Positions 37,599 through 48,499 are shown, counted from the stretch's first letter. The stretch is DNA of 64,000 nt from Rhizobium sp. 16-449-1b (GCF_017741935.1 NZ_JAGHMH010000013.1:303389-367388); one strand, 5' to 3'. The notes: generated by a model not told the origin, from the letters alone. Numbers and translations: made by a program.

Positions 37599-38486
37599 AT
37601 GAAAGGACTTCCTCCGAGCGAACAACTCCTTGCGTTCAAGCTTGTTGCGGAACTCGAAAGTTTCACCGCGGCGGCTCATGCGCTCAACCTCACCCAGTCT
37701 GCAGTCAGTCACCAGATTGGTAGGCTCGAACGAAGGATTGGTTTTCGTTTATTCACCAGGAGTTCCCAACATCTGACACTGACGGATGCCGGCGAAAGAT
37801 ACTATGCGGCAATCGCCGAGCCGTTGTCTGACCTTATGCGGGCGCTTGAGAACCTTGGTGACCCAATGGGGCCGAGGCGGCTGATTATTCAAGTCGAATC
37901 CGGGTTTGCAGCTGCTTGGCTCTCACCCAGATTGCAGCGCTTCGTTAGACTTCATCCGGGGATTCAAGTTGAACAGAGACGAGCGTCCACCCTGAATATC
38001 AGCGATGGAATCGAACTAGCCGTTAAATGGGGAAATGGACACTGGCCCCACTATGACGCCGAGAAGCTCCTGCAGGTAGACTACACGCCGATTTGCTCGC
38101 CACAACTAGCCAGTACTGAGCCGCGAATCTACACACCGAACGACCTTCGTAGGCAGACACTTATCCATGATCGCCAGTATCGGGAGTGGCACTTGTGGTT
38201 TAAATTAGCGGGCGTCAAGGGCGCGGACGCGAAGAGAGGACACGTAGTAGATGACACAAATCTCGTGATCGATTTGGCTATTTCCGGACAGGGTGTCGCT
38301 CTCTGTTCACCGCAGCTCGCGAAAAGAGCAATTGATGCCGGCCAGCTCGTGGTCTTGTTCCCGGAGTTCCGCCTACAGACCGACGAAGCATACTATCTTG
38401 TAACCAAAAAGGGGTCCGATTTATCCCCGCGAGCAGAGGCGTTTGCTGATTGGCTGAGGGCGGAGATCAATACTTATGATGTATAA
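37599..38486 (+). CDS. LysR-type regulator (GcvA-like) of the Rieske operon
   Basis: A 295-residue LysR protein. The N-terminal winged helix shows LPPSEQLLAFKLVAELESFTA and LNLTQSAVSHQIGRLERRIG, close to the GcvA subgroup; the effector domain follows. I chose ATG 37599 (MKGLPPSEQ), which fits the family start and follows TTGGGACCGCA; an upstream ATG at 37566 would add 11 residues. It is divergent from the Rieske reductase-oxygenase operon and converges on the short-chain acyl regulator gene. Confidence 0.88.
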   Translation: MKGLPPSEQLLAFKLVAELESFTAAAHALNLTQSAVSHQIGRLERRIGFRLFTRSSQHLTLTDAGERYYAAIAEPLSDLMRALENLGDPMGPRRLIIQVESGFAAAWLSPRLQRFVRLHPGIQVEQRRASTLNISDGIELAVKWGNGHWPHYDAEKLLQVDYTPICSPQLASTEPRIYTPNDLRRQTLIHDRQYREWHLWFKLAGVKGADAKRGHVVDDTNLVIDLAISGQGVALCSPQLAKRAIDAGQLVVLFPEFRLQTDEAYYLVTKKGSDLSPRAEAFADWLRAEINTYDV

Positions 38487-38500
38487 ATGGCAACTGATGG

Positions 38501-39925
38501 TCATTTATGTCCGGTGTCGCGAATTCCGTAAGGCAATAGACCCCGCATATTGTGCTGAATTACGAGCTGGCTTTTGATTGGCGGAACGGCCCGGCTGGCG
38601 CAGTTTGGCCGTTCACAAATGCGGCAGGAAATCCCGATCGGTTCAAACGCTGAATGATTTTTGAGATCGAGACCGTCAGCGTAAACGAACTTATCAGCAT
38701 AAGAAATTTCACAACCTAGCGCGAGAACATAGTCTTGCCGCGCGGAAAGAAAGCCTCGGGCGCCCTTTGCAACATGTGTCGCAATACACAAGTAGCGAAC
38801 GCCGTCTGGGGTCTCCGCAAGTTGACGGATTATCCCTTTGGAAGATTCAAAAGCTCGATGAGCATTCCATAGGGGACAGGCGGCGCCAAACCGTGCAAAT
38901 TGGAGCTTCACCGCACTGTGGCGTTTGGTGATGTTTCCAGCTCTATCGATACGCGCAAAGTAAATTGGCGTCCCTTTTTCGCCGGGACGCTGCAATGTTG
39001 AGAGGCGGTGGCAAACTTGTTCTAAGCTGGCTCCAAATCGAGCTGACAAAAGGTCAAGGTCGTGACGAACCTCCTGGGCGATTTCAAGAAACTTTCGGTA
39101 AGGCATAACGAGCGCGCCTGCGAAGTAATTGTGCAAGCCTATGCGACAGATCTCGACTGCTTCCGCGGTTCGGAAGCCGCCTGCTGCAGCTATTTCATCT
39201 ATCATCGCACCTGCGTGCAACTGTGCGATCTGGAGGGCAATTTGAAAGTCGCGAGTTGCCGAAGGCAGGTAAGAGTTGAGCGTAAGAGTTCGTGTTTCCA
39301 TATCGAATTGGCGCATCACATCTGTATCGCTCGTACGTTCGATGCGCACCATGCAGCGTTCCTGAAGGAATGTACTTAGGGCCACATGGGTGTCTTGTGC
39401 GCCGATCTGCAGTTCTGTGGCAAGGTTCTCCGCGAAAAGATCCAAGTCATTCACATAGTTATCGACGAAGTGAAAATAATCGCGAACCTCCTCGTAGGGG
39501 GTCTTTTCAACCAGTCCTGAACTGATTCCGATATTGGCTTCGATGCTCGCCAACTGCTCGGAGTTATGTCGATAGGCCTGATGAACTGCAATCAGCGCGT
39601 GTGCGATACCGGGCGCATTTTTAGAAACCAGCTTCAATTGTTGCGGCGATACCGCGTAAAGAGAAAAGAAAGGATCCGAGATTGCCTCGGACAACGCAGA
39701 CATTAATCGGTTGTCTTCCCCCTCTGCCAAATCGGCGAGGGTCAGTTTGAATTCTTCAGCCAGCGCCAAGAGCACTGTCGCGGACAGAGGGCGTTGATTG
39801 TTCTCTATCTGATTCAGATAGCTGATTGAGATTCCCAACCGGTCGGCGAGTTGAGCCTGCGTCGCGTTTTTTGAAACGCGGAGCTCCCGCACCTTTCGCC
39901 CAATGTACAGCTTGCCTTGCGCCAT
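38501..39925 (-). CDS. Short-chain fatty acyl regulator (RamB/PccR-type XRE protein)
   Basis: A 474-residue protein with an N-terminal XRE helix-turn-helix (about 8-65), a middle region of the DUF955/ImmA-like type with QIALQIAQLHAGAMIDE, and a C-terminal cysteine-bearing DUF2083 region ending CRICERPNCASRAVPP. This is the architecture of RamB, PrpR and PccR, which control propionyl-CoA or acetate genes. The gene is divergent from pccB, as pccR is from pcc genes in other alphaproteobacteria. I chose ATG 39925 (MAQGKLYIG) because the HTH starts there; the frame is open upstream to 40219 but overlaps pccB. Confidence 0.9.
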   Translation of the reverse strand: MAQGKLYIGRKVRELRVSKNATQAQLADRLGISISYLNQIENNQRPLSATVLLALAEEFKLTLADLAEGEDNRLMSALSEAISDPFFSLYAVSPQQLKLVSKNAPGIAHALIAVHQAYRHNSEQLASIEANIGISSGLVEKTPYEEVRDYFHFVDNYVNDLDLFAENLATELQIGAQDTHVALSTFLQERCMVRIERTSDTDVMRQFDMETRTLTLNSYLPSATRDFQIALQIAQLHAGAMIDEIAAAGGFRTAEAVEICRIGLHNYFAGALVMPYRKFLEIAQEVRHDLDLLSARFGASLEQVCHRLSTLQRPGEKGTPIYFARIDRAGNITKRHSAVKLQFARFGAACPLWNAHRAFESSKGIIRQLAETPDGVRYLCIATHVAKGARGFLSARQDYVLALGCEISYADKFVYADGLDLKNHSAFEPIGISCRICERPNCASRAVPPIKSQLVIQHNMRGLLPYGIRDTGHK

Positions 39926-39934
39926 GTTCGCAAC

Positions 39935-39957
39935 TTTACAAAAAACAGAATTGCAAT
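39935..39957. promoter_or_regulatory. Candidate operator for the pcc regulator
   Basis: TTTACAAA (39935-39942) and ATTGCAAT (39950-39957) each differ from the TTTGCAAA half-site described for PccR by one or two bases. They lie 15 bases centre to centre in the 123-bp region between the regulator and pccB. Tentative: the spacing differs from the published one. Confidence 0.35.
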
Positions 39958-40048
39958 GCGATAGCTGCACATATTCACATCTATGCAGGTTTTTCAAGTA
40001 GTGAGAGCAAGCTATGTGAAATGAGCTTTTCTTAATCTGGATAATCAA

Positions 40049-41581
40049 ATGCGCGAAATTCTGAACGAGCTTGAAGGCAGGCGAGCTGCAGCGCGAGCAG
40101 GCGGCGGTGCCAAGCGAGTAGAGGCTCAGCATCGAAAGGGCAAACTCACTGCGCGTGAGCGCATCGAAGTGCTGCTCGACGAAGGTTCTTTCGAAGAATA
40201 CGACATGTACGTCACGCATCGAGCGGTCGATTTCGGGATGTCTGACCAGAAAGTTGCGGGCGATGGGGTTGTGACTGGCTGGGGCACGATCAACGGTCGG
40301 CAGGTGTATGTGTTCTCTCAGGATTTCACCGTGCTCGGTGGCTCGCTATCGGAGACCCACGCGCAAAAGATCTGCAAAATCATGGATATGGCCGTTCGGG
40401 TCGGCGCGCCGGTGATCGGTTTGAACGACAGCGGAGGCGCTCGCATACAGGAAGGTGTAGCCTCGTTGGCAGGCTATGCGGAAGTGTTCCGACGCAACGC
40501 GGAAGCTTCTGGCGTCATTCCGCAAATCTCCGTTATCATGGGTCCCTGCGCTGGCGGTGCGGTCTACTCACCGGCCATGACCGACTTCATTTTTATGGTG
40601 CGTGATACGTCATACATGTTCGTCACTGGGCCGGACGTCGTAAAAACTGTAACCAACGAGATCGTAACGGCCGAGGAACTCGGTGGCGCCGGGACTCACA
40701 CCAAAAAATCCTCGGTCGCTGATGCCGCCTACGAGAATGATATCGAAACGCTTGAGCACGTCCGTCAACTCTTCGACTTCCTGCCTCTCAACAATCGAGA
40801 AAAGCCCCCAATTCGTCCGTTCTTTGATGATCCGGCTCGTCTTGAGGAAAGGCTGGACACACTTATACCCGACAGTTCGAACAAGCCCTATGACATGAAG
40901 GAACTCATCGTTGCTATAGCCGACGAGGGAGATTTCTTCGAACTTCAAGCAGCTTTTGCGCAAAATATCATCACTGGCTTCATCCGCCTCGAGGGCCAAA
41001 CTGTGGGCGTTGTAGCCAATCAGCCTATGGTTCTTGCCGGCTGCCTTGACATCGACTCCTCGCGAAAGGGGGCAAAATTTGTCCGTTTTTGCGATGCCTT
41101 TAATATTCCTCTTCTGACACTTGTCGACGTCCCCGGTTTTCTTCCGGGCGTTGCCCAGGAATACAATGGCGTGATCAAGCACGGCGCCAAGCTTCTCTTT
41201 GCCTACTCAGAAGCGACCGTTCCGATGGTGACGTTGATCACGCGCAAGGCCTATGGCGGTGCATATGACGTTATGGCCTCCAAGCACATTGGCGCCGATA
41301 TCAACTACGCTTGGCCCACAGCCGAGATTGCGGTGATGGGGGCCAAGGGTGCAACAGAAATTCTTTACCGCGCCGAATTGGGCGATCCGACGAAAATCGC
41401 GGCGCGCACGGCCGAGTACGAAGAGCGCTTTGCCAATCCCTTCGTTGCGGCGGAGCGTGGCTTTATAGACGAGGTCATCATGCCGCACTCGTCTCGCAAA
41501 CGGATCGCCCGCGCATTCGCCTCGCTCAGGAACAAACAGGTAGCGACACATTGGAAAAAGCACGACACGATTCCCCTTTGA
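40049..41581 (+). CDS. pccB: Propionyl-CoA carboxylase beta subunit PccB
   Basis: PccB (510 residues) is the carboxyltransferase that moves CO2 from carboxybiotin to propionyl-CoA, giving (S)-methylmalonyl-CoA. It has [24 protein letters not shown], the acyl-CoA-binding [12 protein letters not shown], the [12 protein letters not shown] oxyanion loop, and [10 protein letters not shown] and AYGGAYDVM in the C-terminal half. It leads the operon pccB, small ORF, pccA, mutase, epimerase, and is divergent from the short-chain acyl regulator. Confidence 0.96.
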   Translation: MREILNELEGRRAAARAGGGAKRVEAQHRKGKLTARERIEVLLDEGSFEEYDMYVTHRAVDFGMSDQKVAGDGVVTGWGTINGRQVYVFSQDFTVLGGSLSETHAQKICKIMDMAVRVGAPVIGLNDSGGARIQEGVASLAGYAEVFRRNAEASGVIPQISVIMGPCAGGAVYSPAMTDFIFMVRDTSYMFVTGPDVVKTVTNEIVTAEELGGAGTHTKKSSVADAAYENDIETLEHVRQLFDFLPLNNREKPPIRPFFDDPARLEERLDTLIPDSSNKPYDMKELIVAIADEGDFFELQAAFAQNIITGFIRLEGQTVGVVANQPMVLAGCLDIDSSRKGAKFVRFCDAFNIPLLTLVDVPGFLPGVAQEYNGVIKHGAKLLFAYSEATVPMVTLITRKAYGGAYDVMASKHIGADINYAWPTAEIAVMGAKGATEILYRAELGDPTKIAARTAEYEERFANPFVAAERGFIDEVIMPHSSRKRIARAFASLRNKQVATHWKKHDTIPL

Positions 41582-41799
41582 ATGTCAGGTGCTCGATTGT
41601 CTGGCGTGGCACTGACAGCTTGGCCACGCCACGAGAGCTATCGGCTTTGGTGAGTGGGGTCGACAAGCTGAGATGGACTTCGCACGAGGGCGAAATGGAT
41701 TGGTGCCTTTGCTCAATCGACGTGCCTGCCACATTAGAACGCGGACGCCTGAAATGGCGGCGCGATGAATTCACAAATTCCTACGTCGTCGAAGAGTGA
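41578..41799 (+). CDS. Possible small coupled protein between pccB and pccA
   Basis: A TTG codon at 41578 overlaps the pccB TGA stop by three bases (TTGA), and a 73-codon frame runs to 41799. The product reads like a real protein: [14 protein letters not shown] near the start, then [31 protein letters not shown] and a short acidic end. No known domain recognised. It fills the otherwise empty 225 bp between pccB and pccA and ends seven bases before the chosen pccA start. The TTG start and overlap suggest translational coupling, but no homolog evidence is available. Confidence 0.45.
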   Translation: MNVRCSIVWRGTDSLATPRELSALVSGVDKLRWTSHEGEMDWCLCSIDVPATLERGRLKWRRDEFTNSYVVEE

Positions 41800-41806
41800 G
41801 CAGTCG

Positions 41807-43810
41807 ATGGTCTCTAAAATTCTTATCGCTAACCGAGGCGAAATCGCTTGCAGGGTTATCAAGACCGCACGGAAAATGGGCATTGCGACCGTGGCCGTCT
41901 ATTCAGACGCTGATGCCAATGCGATGCACGTGAAAATGGCCGATGAGGCGGTGTACATTGGAGCGTCGCCATCCTCACAATCGTACATTGTGATCGATAA
42001 GATCATCGGAGCTATTCGGCAGACGGGCGCCGACGCTGTCCATCCCGGCTACGGCTTTCTGTCGGAGAATGCCAACTTCGCGGCAGCCCTTGAGAAGGAG
42101 GGGGTCGCTTTTATTGGCCCGCCGGTGAGGGCCATCCAGGCGATGGGCGACAAGATAACCTCCAAGAAGATTGCGGCAGAAGCTGGCGTCAGCACCGTCC
42201 CCGGTCATATGGGCCTCATCGAGGACGGAGACCAGGCAGTAAAGATCGCGTCATCCATCGGCTATCCCGTGATGATCAAGGCGTCCGCAGGCGGCGGCGG
42301 CAAGGGAATGCGCATCGCTTGGAACGACCAGGAAGCACGCGAGGGGTTCCAATCTTCGAAAAATGAGGCCAAGTCGTCCTTCGGTGACGACCGAATTTTC
42401 ATAGAAAAGTTCGTCACGCAGCCTCGGCACATCGAAATCCAGGTGCTGGGCGATAAACACGGCACCACACTCTATCTCGGTGAGCGTGAATGTTCCATCC
42501 AGCGGCGAAATCAAAAAGTAATCGAGGAGGCGCCGTCACCGTTCCTCGATCCGGCGACTCGGAAGGCGATGGGCGAACAGGCGGTCGCGCTCGCAAAAGC
42601 AGTCGGCTACCATTCCGCTGGAACCGTTGAGTTTATTGTCGACGGCGACAGGAATTTCTACTTCCTGGAGATGAACACCCGGCTCCAGGTGGAACATCCC
42701 GTCACCGAATTGATCACGGGCATAGACCTCGTCGAACAGATGATTAGGGTCGCCGCAGGCGAAAAACTGCCTTTCGGCCAAGATGAGGTGAAGTTGAATG
42801 GCTGGGCGATCGAAAGCCGGCTCTATGCAGAAGATCCCTATCGCAACTTTCTGCCCTCGATCGGGCGGTTGACTCGCTACCGCCCACCCGCGGAAGGGGG
42901 CAGGCCGGATGGCACGATCGTTCGCAATGACACCGGCGTCTACGAAGGCGGCGAGATCTCGATGTACTACGATCCCATGGTCGCCAAGCTCTGCGCTTGG
43001 GGACAGGACCGACTGCAGGCCATTGATGCCATGGCAACGGCGCTCGACGATTTCGAAGTTGAAGGAATAGGGCACAATCTCCCATTCTTGTCCGCTGTTA
43101 TGCAGCAGAGCCGCTTTCGAGATGGCAGACTCACAACCGCTTATATTGCCGAGGAGTTCCCAGACGGCTTCAAAGGGGTCGAATCGGATGCCGAGACTGC
43201 GCGGACGCTTGCAGCCGTCGCAGCTCTTGTCAATCAAGCCCTTCAGGCACGCGCAGTGCAAATTTCAGGCACAATCGGAAATCACCGGCGAATCGTCGGC
43301 AGTGACTGGGTCGTTCTTTTAGGTGAAACTGACGTCGCCCTAAAGCTTGCCAGCGAGGGCGAGGGCTTCCGTGTTACCTTCGCTGACGGTAAAGAAATTC
43401 GCGCAACGTCAGATTTCGTGCCGGGCGCGACCCATGCCAAATTCAATCTGGACGGTGTCCAGATCGGCGTGAAAATCGACGTCCTCGGCTCAGCAATAAG
43501 GTTGCGCTGGCGCGGGTTCGACCTAAAAGTGTCTGTTCGCTCGCCAAGTGTCGCGCATCTGGCCCGGTTCATGCCGGTGAAGCTTCCTCCCGATATGTCC
43601 AAGATGCTGCTCTGCCCCATGCCAGGTGTCGTTACCTCGATAACCGTTGGGGCTGGCGACGTTGTCGAGGCGGGACAAACCCTTGCCGTTATTGAAGCAA
43701 TGAAAATGGAAAACGTTCTGAGGGCGGAACGCCAAGGTATCGTCAAGCGGATATTGCCGACTCCTGGTCAGAGCCTCTCTGTGGACGAGCTTATCATGGA
43801 GTTCGAATAG
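41807..43810 (+). CDS. pccA: Propionyl-CoA carboxylase alpha subunit PccA (biotin carboxylase plus BCCP)
   Basis: PccA (667 residues) carboxylates its own biotin with ATP and bicarbonate. Order: biotin carboxylase N domain ([16 protein letters not shown]), ATP-grasp ([12 protein letters not shown], then [16 protein letters not shown]), biotin carboxylase C domain, a BT-like linker, and a C-terminal biotinyl domain with the acceptor Lys633 in [12 protein letters not shown] chose ATG 41807; an ATG at 41765 would add 14 unconserved residues. It depends on biotin (bio operon at the left edge) and bicarbonate (carbonic anhydrase at 57741). Confidence 0.96.
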   Translation: MVSKILIANRGEIACRVIKTARKMGIATVAVYSDADANAMHVKMADEAVYIGASPSSQSYIVIDKIIGAIRQTGADAVHPGYGFLSENANFAAALEKEGVAFIGPPVRAIQAMGDKITSKKIAAEAGVSTVPGHMGLIEDGDQAVKIASSIGYPVMIKASAGGGGKGMRIAWNDQEAREGFQSSKNEAKSSFGDDRIFIEKFVTQPRHIEIQVLGDKHGTTLYLGERECSIQRRNQKVIEEAPSPFLDPATRKAMGEQAVALAKAVGYHSAGTVEFIVDGDRNFYFLEMNTRLQVEHPVTELITGIDLVEQMIRVAAGEKLPFGQDEVKLNGWAIESRLYAEDPYRNFLPSIGRLTRYRPPAEGGRPDGTIVRNDTGVYEGGEISMYYDPMVAKLCAWGQDRLQAIDAMATALDDFEVEGIGHNLPFLSAVMQQSRFRDGRLTTAYIAEEFPDGFKGVESDAETARTLAAVAALVNQALQARAVQISGTIGNHRRIVGSDWVVLLGETDVALKLASEGEGFRVTFADGKEIRATSDFVPGATHAKFNLDGVQIGVKIDVLGSAIRLRWRGFDLKVSVRSPSVAHLARFMPVKLPPDMSKMLLCPMPGVVTSITVGAGDVVEAGQTLAVIEAMKMENVLRAERQGIVKRILPTPGQSLSVDELIMEFE

Positions 43811-43871
43811 TTTTCGCGAGCGGGTGTCGGCTAACGCCCTCCTTTCTTCGCGAGATACAGGACCTAGTAGA

Positions 43872-46007
43872 ATGTCTGAAAAATTGAAGGACTGGCAAGC
43901 GTTAGCCGAGCGGGAACTGAAGGCGTCTCCAGAAACGATTGTCTGGCACACTGCCGAAGGCATCGACGTAAAGCCATTGTATACCGCCGAAGATCTTGAA
44001 GGGATCGGGCATGTCGATTCTCTGCCCGGCGTGAAGCCGTTCGTTCGTGGACCTCGCGCCACGATGTATGCCGGGCGGCCTTGGACGATCCGACAGTACG
44101 CTGGGTTCTCCACCGCAGAAGAATCCAACGCTTTCTATCGCCGTAATCTTGCCGCTGGCCAGAAGGGGCTGTCGGTCGCCTTCGACCTTGCGACGCATCG
44201 CGGATACGACAGCGATCATCCACGCGTTGTCGGCGATGTGGGCAAGGCCGGGGTGGCCATCGACAGTGTCGAGGACATGAAGATCTTGTTCGATGGCATT
44301 CCTCTAAGGGAAATGTCCGTCTCAATGACCATGAACGGCGCCGTCATTCCCATTCTCGCGAATTACATCGTCGCTGGTGAAGAACAGGGGTGCCCACGAT
44401 CTGAACTTTCGGGGACAATCCAGAATGACATCCTCAAGGAGTTCATGGTCCGAAATACCTACATTTATCCACCCGAACCTTCGATGAGGATCATTGCTGA
44501 CATTATCGAGTACACCTCTAAGGAGATGCCGAAATTTAATTCGATCTCGATCTCCGGCTACCACATGCAGGAGGCCGGCTCGACTTTGGTTCAGGAGTTG
44601 GCGTTTACTTTGGCCGATGGACGCGAATACGTCAGAGCAGCCTTGGCTAAGGGCCTCAATGTCGATGACTTCGCCGGGCGCTTATCGTTCTTCTTCGCCA
44701 TTGGCATGAATTTCTTCATGGAGGCCGCAAAGCTGCGCGCTGCGCGTTTATTGTGGACACGCATTATGGAGGAGTTTCAGCCGAAGAAGGCTTCGTCGCT
44801 GATGCTACGTACCCACTGCCAGACATCCGGGGTGTCATTGCAGGAACAGGATCCGTACAACAACGTCATACGGACCGCGTACGAAGCCCTGTCAGCGGTG
44901 CTCGGGGGCACTCAGTCGCTACATACGAACGCGCTGGATGAAGCAATTGCACTGCCGACTGAATTCTCTGCCCGGATCGCCAGAAATACTCAGTTGATCT
45001 TGCAACACGAGACCGGCGTAACTCGGGTCGTCGATCCCCTCGCTGGTTCATACTACGTCGAGAGCCTGACCAACGAACTGGCTACAAAGGCTTGGGCGCT
45101 CATCGAAGAGGTTGAGGCGATGGGTGGGATGACTAAGGCGGTGGCTGACGGTTTGCCCAAGAGGTTGATTGAAGAAGCGGCTACACTGCGCCAAGCGAAG
45201 GTCGACCGCCGCGATGAAATTATTGTCGGGGTTAATAAGTATCGGCTTGAAAACGAGGATCAAATCGAAATTCTAGCGATCGACAACAGTGCCGTGCGTA
45301 AGTCACAGATCGCTCGAATTGAGAAGACCAAGCGCCACCGCAACGCGGATGCCGTGAAGCAAGCGTTGCGTCGCCTCAGCGACACCGCACGAAGTGGTCA
45401 GGGTAACTTGCTCGAGGCCGCGGTAGACGCGGCCCGTGAGCGGGCAACGGTGGGCGAGATTTCGGATGCGATGCGCGAGATTTTCGGTGACCATGCGGCC
45501 CAGCCGAAGGTGGTTGGCAACATCTACGGACCTGCCTACGAAGATGATCCAGAGTACCGGACCATAACGAGTAGGCTTTCCGACTATGCAAAGTCCCTCA
45601 AAAAGAAACCTAAGATCATGGTCGCCAAGCTCGGTCAGGACGGTCATGACCGCGGGGCAAAAGTGATTGCCTCGGCATTTGGCGATATCGGCTTCGACGT
45701 GCTCGCGGGCCCCTTGTTTCAAACCCCTGACGAAGCTGCTGACATGGCTGTGGCCAACGGTGTTCAAGTGGTTGGCATGTCGTCCCTTGCTGCAGGTCAC
45801 AAGACCTTGGCTCCGCAACTAGTCGAAGCCCTCAGGATGAGAGGCGCCAACGAAGTCATTGTCGTCGTGGGCGGTGTTGTTCCACGTCAGGACTATGAAT
45901 TCCTAATCGAGCATGGCGTGTCAGCCGTGTTTGGCCCTGGGACGAACGTTTTGGATGCAGCGAACGCGGTCATCGACCTGCTTGAAGGTAAGCGCCGTAA
46001 TCAGTGA
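43872..46007 (+). CDS. mcmA: Methylmalonyl-CoA mutase, full-length homodimeric-type
   Basis: A 711-residue adenosylcobalamin enzyme that isomerises (R)-methylmalonyl-CoA to succinyl-CoA. The N-terminal TIM-barrel has [23 protein letters not shown] and [19 protein letters not shown]; the C-terminal B12 domain has the base-off motif DGHDRG in [15 protein letters not shown] and the [10 protein letters not shown] loop. All catalytic and B12 regions are in one chain. Start at 43872 (MSEKLKDW) by family match. No cobalamin riboswitch was visible upstream, so control probably comes from the pcc promoter. Confidence 0.96.
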   Translation: MSEKLKDWQALAERELKASPETIVWHTAEGIDVKPLYTAEDLEGIGHVDSLPGVKPFVRGPRATMYAGRPWTIRQYAGFSTAEESNAFYRRNLAAGQKGLSVAFDLATHRGYDSDHPRVVGDVGKAGVAIDSVEDMKILFDGIPLREMSVSMTMNGAVIPILANYIVAGEEQGCPRSELSGTIQNDILKEFMVRNTYIYPPEPSMRIIADIIEYTSKEMPKFNSISISGYHMQEAGSTLVQELAFTLADGREYVRAALAKGLNVDDFAGRLSFFFAIGMNFFMEAAKLRAARLLWTRIMEEFQPKKASSLMLRTHCQTSGVSLQEQDPYNNVIRTAYEALSAVLGGTQSLHTNALDEAIALPTEFSARIARNTQLILQHETGVTRVVDPLAGSYYVESLTNELATKAWALIEEVEAMGGMTKAVADGLPKRLIEEAATLRQAKVDRRDEIIVGVNKYRLENEDQIEILAIDNSAVRKSQIARIEKTKRHRNADAVKQALRRLSDTARSGQGNLLEAAVDAARERATVGEISDAMREIFGDHAAQPKVVGNIYGPAYEDDPEYRTITSRLSDYAKSLKKKPKIMVAKLGQDGHDRGAKVIASAFGDIGFDVLAGPLFQTPDEAADMAVANGVQVVGMSSLAAGHKTLAPQLVEALRMRGANEVIVVVGGVVPRQDYEFLIEHGVSAVFGPGTNVLDAANAVIDLLEGKRRNQ

Positions 46008-46014
46008 GGAAATC

Positions 46015-46416
46015 ATGATCACCTGGCTTAATCACATTGCAATAGCTGTTCCCGACCTAGACGCCGCCGCGACACAATATCGGTCGCTGGGCGCGGAAGT
46101 TTCAGTTCCTCAGAACCTGCCGGAACACGGTGTAACGGTTGTGTTCGTTACTCTGCCTAACACCAAGATCGAATTGCTGTACCCGTTGGGAGCAAATTCG
46201 CCGATTTCGATGTTCTTGCAGCGAAACCCAGCGGGTGGGGTGCATCACGTTTGTTTTGAAGTCAACGATATCGGGGAAGTTCCAGCGAGGCTGTCTGATA
46301 TCGGTGCGCGCGTCCTAGGGGACGGCTCCGCCAAGATCGGCGCTCACGGAAAGCCCGTCCTGTTTGCGCACCCTAAGGACTTTCAAGGCGTCTTGGTCGA
46401 ATTCGAGCAGACCTAG
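46015..46416 (+). CDS. mce: Methylmalonyl-CoA epimerase
   Basis: A 133-residue VOC-fold (glyoxalase/dioxygenase) metalloenzyme that converts (S)- to (R)-methylmalonyl-CoA. It begins LNHIAIAVPDLDAAATQYR, has GGVHHVCFEVNDI with a metal histidine, and ends with HPKDFQGVLVEFEQ, the usual epimerase C-terminus. The ATG lies seven bases after the mutase stop, with GTGAGGA at the stop serving as ribosome binding site. It completes the propionyl-CoA to succinyl-CoA route. Confidence 0.95.
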   Translation: MITWLNHIAIAVPDLDAAATQYRSLGAEVSVPQNLPEHGVTVVFVTLPNTKIELLYPLGANSPISMFLQRNPAGGVHHVCFEVNDIGEVPARLSDIGARVLGDGSAKIGAHGKPVLFAHPKDFQGVLVEFEQT

Positions 46417-46448
46417 TTCGTTGCCATGTTCACCAGCGAGAAACAACA

Positions 46449-48110
46449 ATGAGTAATCAAAATAGGCCACCACGCGATAGCATGGAATTCGACGTCGTGA
46501 TTGTCGGCGGCGGCCCTGCCGGTCTCTCGGCTGCGATCAGGCTGAAGCAGGTCAATCCAGAACTCTCCGTCGTCGTGCTGGAGAAGGGTGCGGAAGTCGG
46601 CGCGCATATCCTGTCGGGCGCCGTGGTCGATCCGATCGGTATCGACCGGCTGCTGCCGGACTGGCGCGAGGAGACGGATCACCCGTTCAAGACCGAGGTC
46701 AAGGACGATCACTTCCTGCTGCTCGGCCCGGCGGGGTCCATCCGCCTGCCGAACTTCGCCATGCCGCCGCTGATGAACAATCACGGCAACTATATCGTCT
46801 CCCTCGGCAACGTCTGTCGCTGGCTGGCGGGCCACGCGGAAGCCCTGGGCGTCGAGATCTATCCGGGTTTCGCCGCCACCGAAGTTCTCTACAATGACGA
46901 GGGCGCGGTCATCGGAGTTGCCACCGGCGACATGGGCGTCGAAAAGAATGGCGAACCCGGTCCGAACTTCACCCGCGGCATGGAACTTCTCGGCAAGTAC
47001 ACGCTGATCGGGGAGGGCGTGCGCGGCTCGCTCGCCAAGCAGCTCATCGCCAAATTCGATCTGCAGAAGGATCGCGAGCCGCAAAAGTTCGGGATCGGCA
47101 TCAAGGAACTCTGGCAGGTCAAGCCGGAGCAGCACAGACAGGGTCTGGTGCAGCATTCCTTCGGCTGGCCGCTCGGTATGAAGACCGGCGGTGGCTCCTT
47201 CCTCTATCATCTGGAAGACAATCAGGTCGCCGTCGGCTTCGTCGTGCACCTGAACTACAAGAACCCCTATCTCTTCCCGTTCGAGGAATTCCAGCGCTTC
47301 AAGACGCATCCGGCGATCCGCACCACCTTCGAGGGCGGCAAGCGGCTCTCCTACGGTGCGCGTGCGATCACCGAGGGCGGCTACCAGTCGGTGCCGAAGC
47401 TCTCCTTCCCCGGCGGCGCGCTGATCGGCTGTTCGGCCGGTTTCGTCAACGTTCCCCGCATCAAGGGCAGTCACAATGCGGTGCTGTCGGGAATGATGGC
47501 GGCGGATCGGATAGCAGCCGCGATCGCCGAAGGCCGCGCCCATGACGAGGTCGTCGAGATCGAGGCCGACTGGCGCGCAAGCGATATCGGCAAGGACCTG
47601 AAGAAGGTCCGCAACGTCAAGCCGCTATGGTCTCGGTTCGGCACCGCTATCGGCGTGGCGCTCGGCGGTCTCGACATGTGGACCAACACCCTGTTCGGCG
47701 TCTCCGTCTTCGGCACGCTCGGCCACGGCAAGACCGATGCGCAATCGCTCGAGCCTGCAGCCAAACACAAGCCGATCGACTATCCGAAGCCGGATGGGGT
47801 TCTGACCTTCGACCGTCTTTCCTCGGTGTTCCTGTCGAACACCAACCACGATGAGGATCAGCCGGTGCATCTGAAGGTGAAGGACATGAGCCTGCAGAAA
47901 TCGTCGGAGCACGATGTCTATGCCGGTCCCTCGACACGTTACTGTCCGGCCGGCGTCTACGAGTGGGTGGAAAACGGTCACAGCCATGTGTTTGTGATCA
48001 ACGCCCAGAATTGCGTCCACTGCAAGACATGCGACATCAAAGATCCCAACCAGAACATCACCTGGGTACCGCCGCAGGGCGGCGAGGGGCCTGTCTATCC
48101 GAATATGTGA
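46449..48110 (+). CDS. Electron transfer flavoprotein-ubiquinone oxidoreductase
   Basis: A 553-residue membrane-associated flavoprotein that passes electrons from ETF to the quinone pool. It has the FAD motif VVIVGGGPAGLSAAIRL, the quinone region near GMKTGGGSFLYHLEDNQ and the C-terminal 4Fe-4S domain with CPAGVYEW and NCVHCKTCDIKDP. It pairs with EtfAB at 17.6-19.3 kb. From about 46480 to the stop the codons are strongly GC-biased, in contrast with the epimerase before it and the first dozen codons, suggesting exchange with a core-genome copy. Confidence 0.96.
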   Translation: MSNQNRPPRDSMEFDVVIVGGGPAGLSAAIRLKQVNPELSVVVLEKGAEVGAHILSGAVVDPIGIDRLLPDWREETDHPFKTEVKDDHFLLLGPAGSIRLPNFAMPPLMNNHGNYIVSLGNVCRWLAGHAEALGVEIYPGFAATEVLYNDEGAVIGVATGDMGVEKNGEPGPNFTRGMELLGKYTLIGEGVRGSLAKQLIAKFDLQKDREPQKFGIGIKELWQVKPEQHRQGLVQHSFGWPLGMKTGGGSFLYHLEDNQVAVGFVVHLNYKNPYLFPFEEFQRFKTHPAIRTTFEGGKRLSYGARAITEGGYQSVPKLSFPGGALIGCSAGFVNVPRIKGSHNAVLSGMMAADRIAAAIAEGRAHDEVVEIEADWRASDIGKDLKKVRNVKPLWSRFGTAIGVALGGLDMWTNTLFGVSVFGTLGHGKTDAQSLEPAAKHKPIDYPKPDGVLTFDRLSSVFLSNTNHDEDQPVHLKVKDMSLQKSSEHDVYAGPSTRYCPAGVYEWVENGHSHVFVINAQNCVHCKTCDIKDPNQNITWVPPQGGEGPVYPNM

Positions 48111-48118
48111 GGTGCAGC

Positions 48119-48358
48119 ATGAGGGAAGTTATACGAGGATGGACGGAAGCCATGGCACGATCTGCGCGTGCTTGGTACGCTGAAGCGGTCAGTGACGTCG
48201 GCCGATACCCGCCGGTGCAGGTTTCTCTAGGCAGCTTTGGCAGCTTTTTCGTCGACGTTCATCATGTGAGGGAAAGAGACGAAATTAGGGAGGTAGTCAC
48301 GGCTTCCTCCTCTTGGTCTCAGGTCGACCCAGGCCAAAACAGCAATCTATCTGCGTAG
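48119..48358 (+). CDS. Possible small protein of unknown function
   Basis: A 79-codon frame begins at ATG 48119, eight bases after the ETF-quinone oxidoreductase stop, with GTGAGGTGCAGC as a good ribosome binding site. The product begins MREVIRGWTEAMARSARAWYAEA and has no domain I recognise. The frame could be a chance extension, since coding character after codon 50 is weak. It may be a remnant at the edge of an exchanged segment. Confidence 0.3.
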   Translation: MREVIRGWTEAMARSARAWYAEAVSDVGRYPPVQVSLGSFGSFFVDVHHVRERDEIREVVTASSSWSQVDPGQNSNLSA

Positions 48359-48499
48359 GCTCAAGTGCCATGGAAAACTTGAAGGGATCTATCTGTCACA
48401 CCCGCCCGAGCGAAAAATCACCAACGCGGTTCAATCGACCGACTGGATCGAAGTCAGCACCCCCGGCCTGTTTTGCCTAACACGAGAGTATTTTGACAG

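Noticed and set aside
41731..41738. CATTAGAA inside the small frame between pccB and pccA
   Set aside because: Only the first eight bases match and the following positions do not fit the motif.
43811..43871. Cobalamin riboswitch before methylmalonyl-CoA mutase
   Set aside because: The gap is only about 60 bases and shows no B12-box-like sequence.
46413..47543. 376-codon minus-strand frame opposite the ETF-quinone oxidoreductase
   Set aside because: Shadow of a GC-biased gene; no ribosome binding site or recognisable domain.
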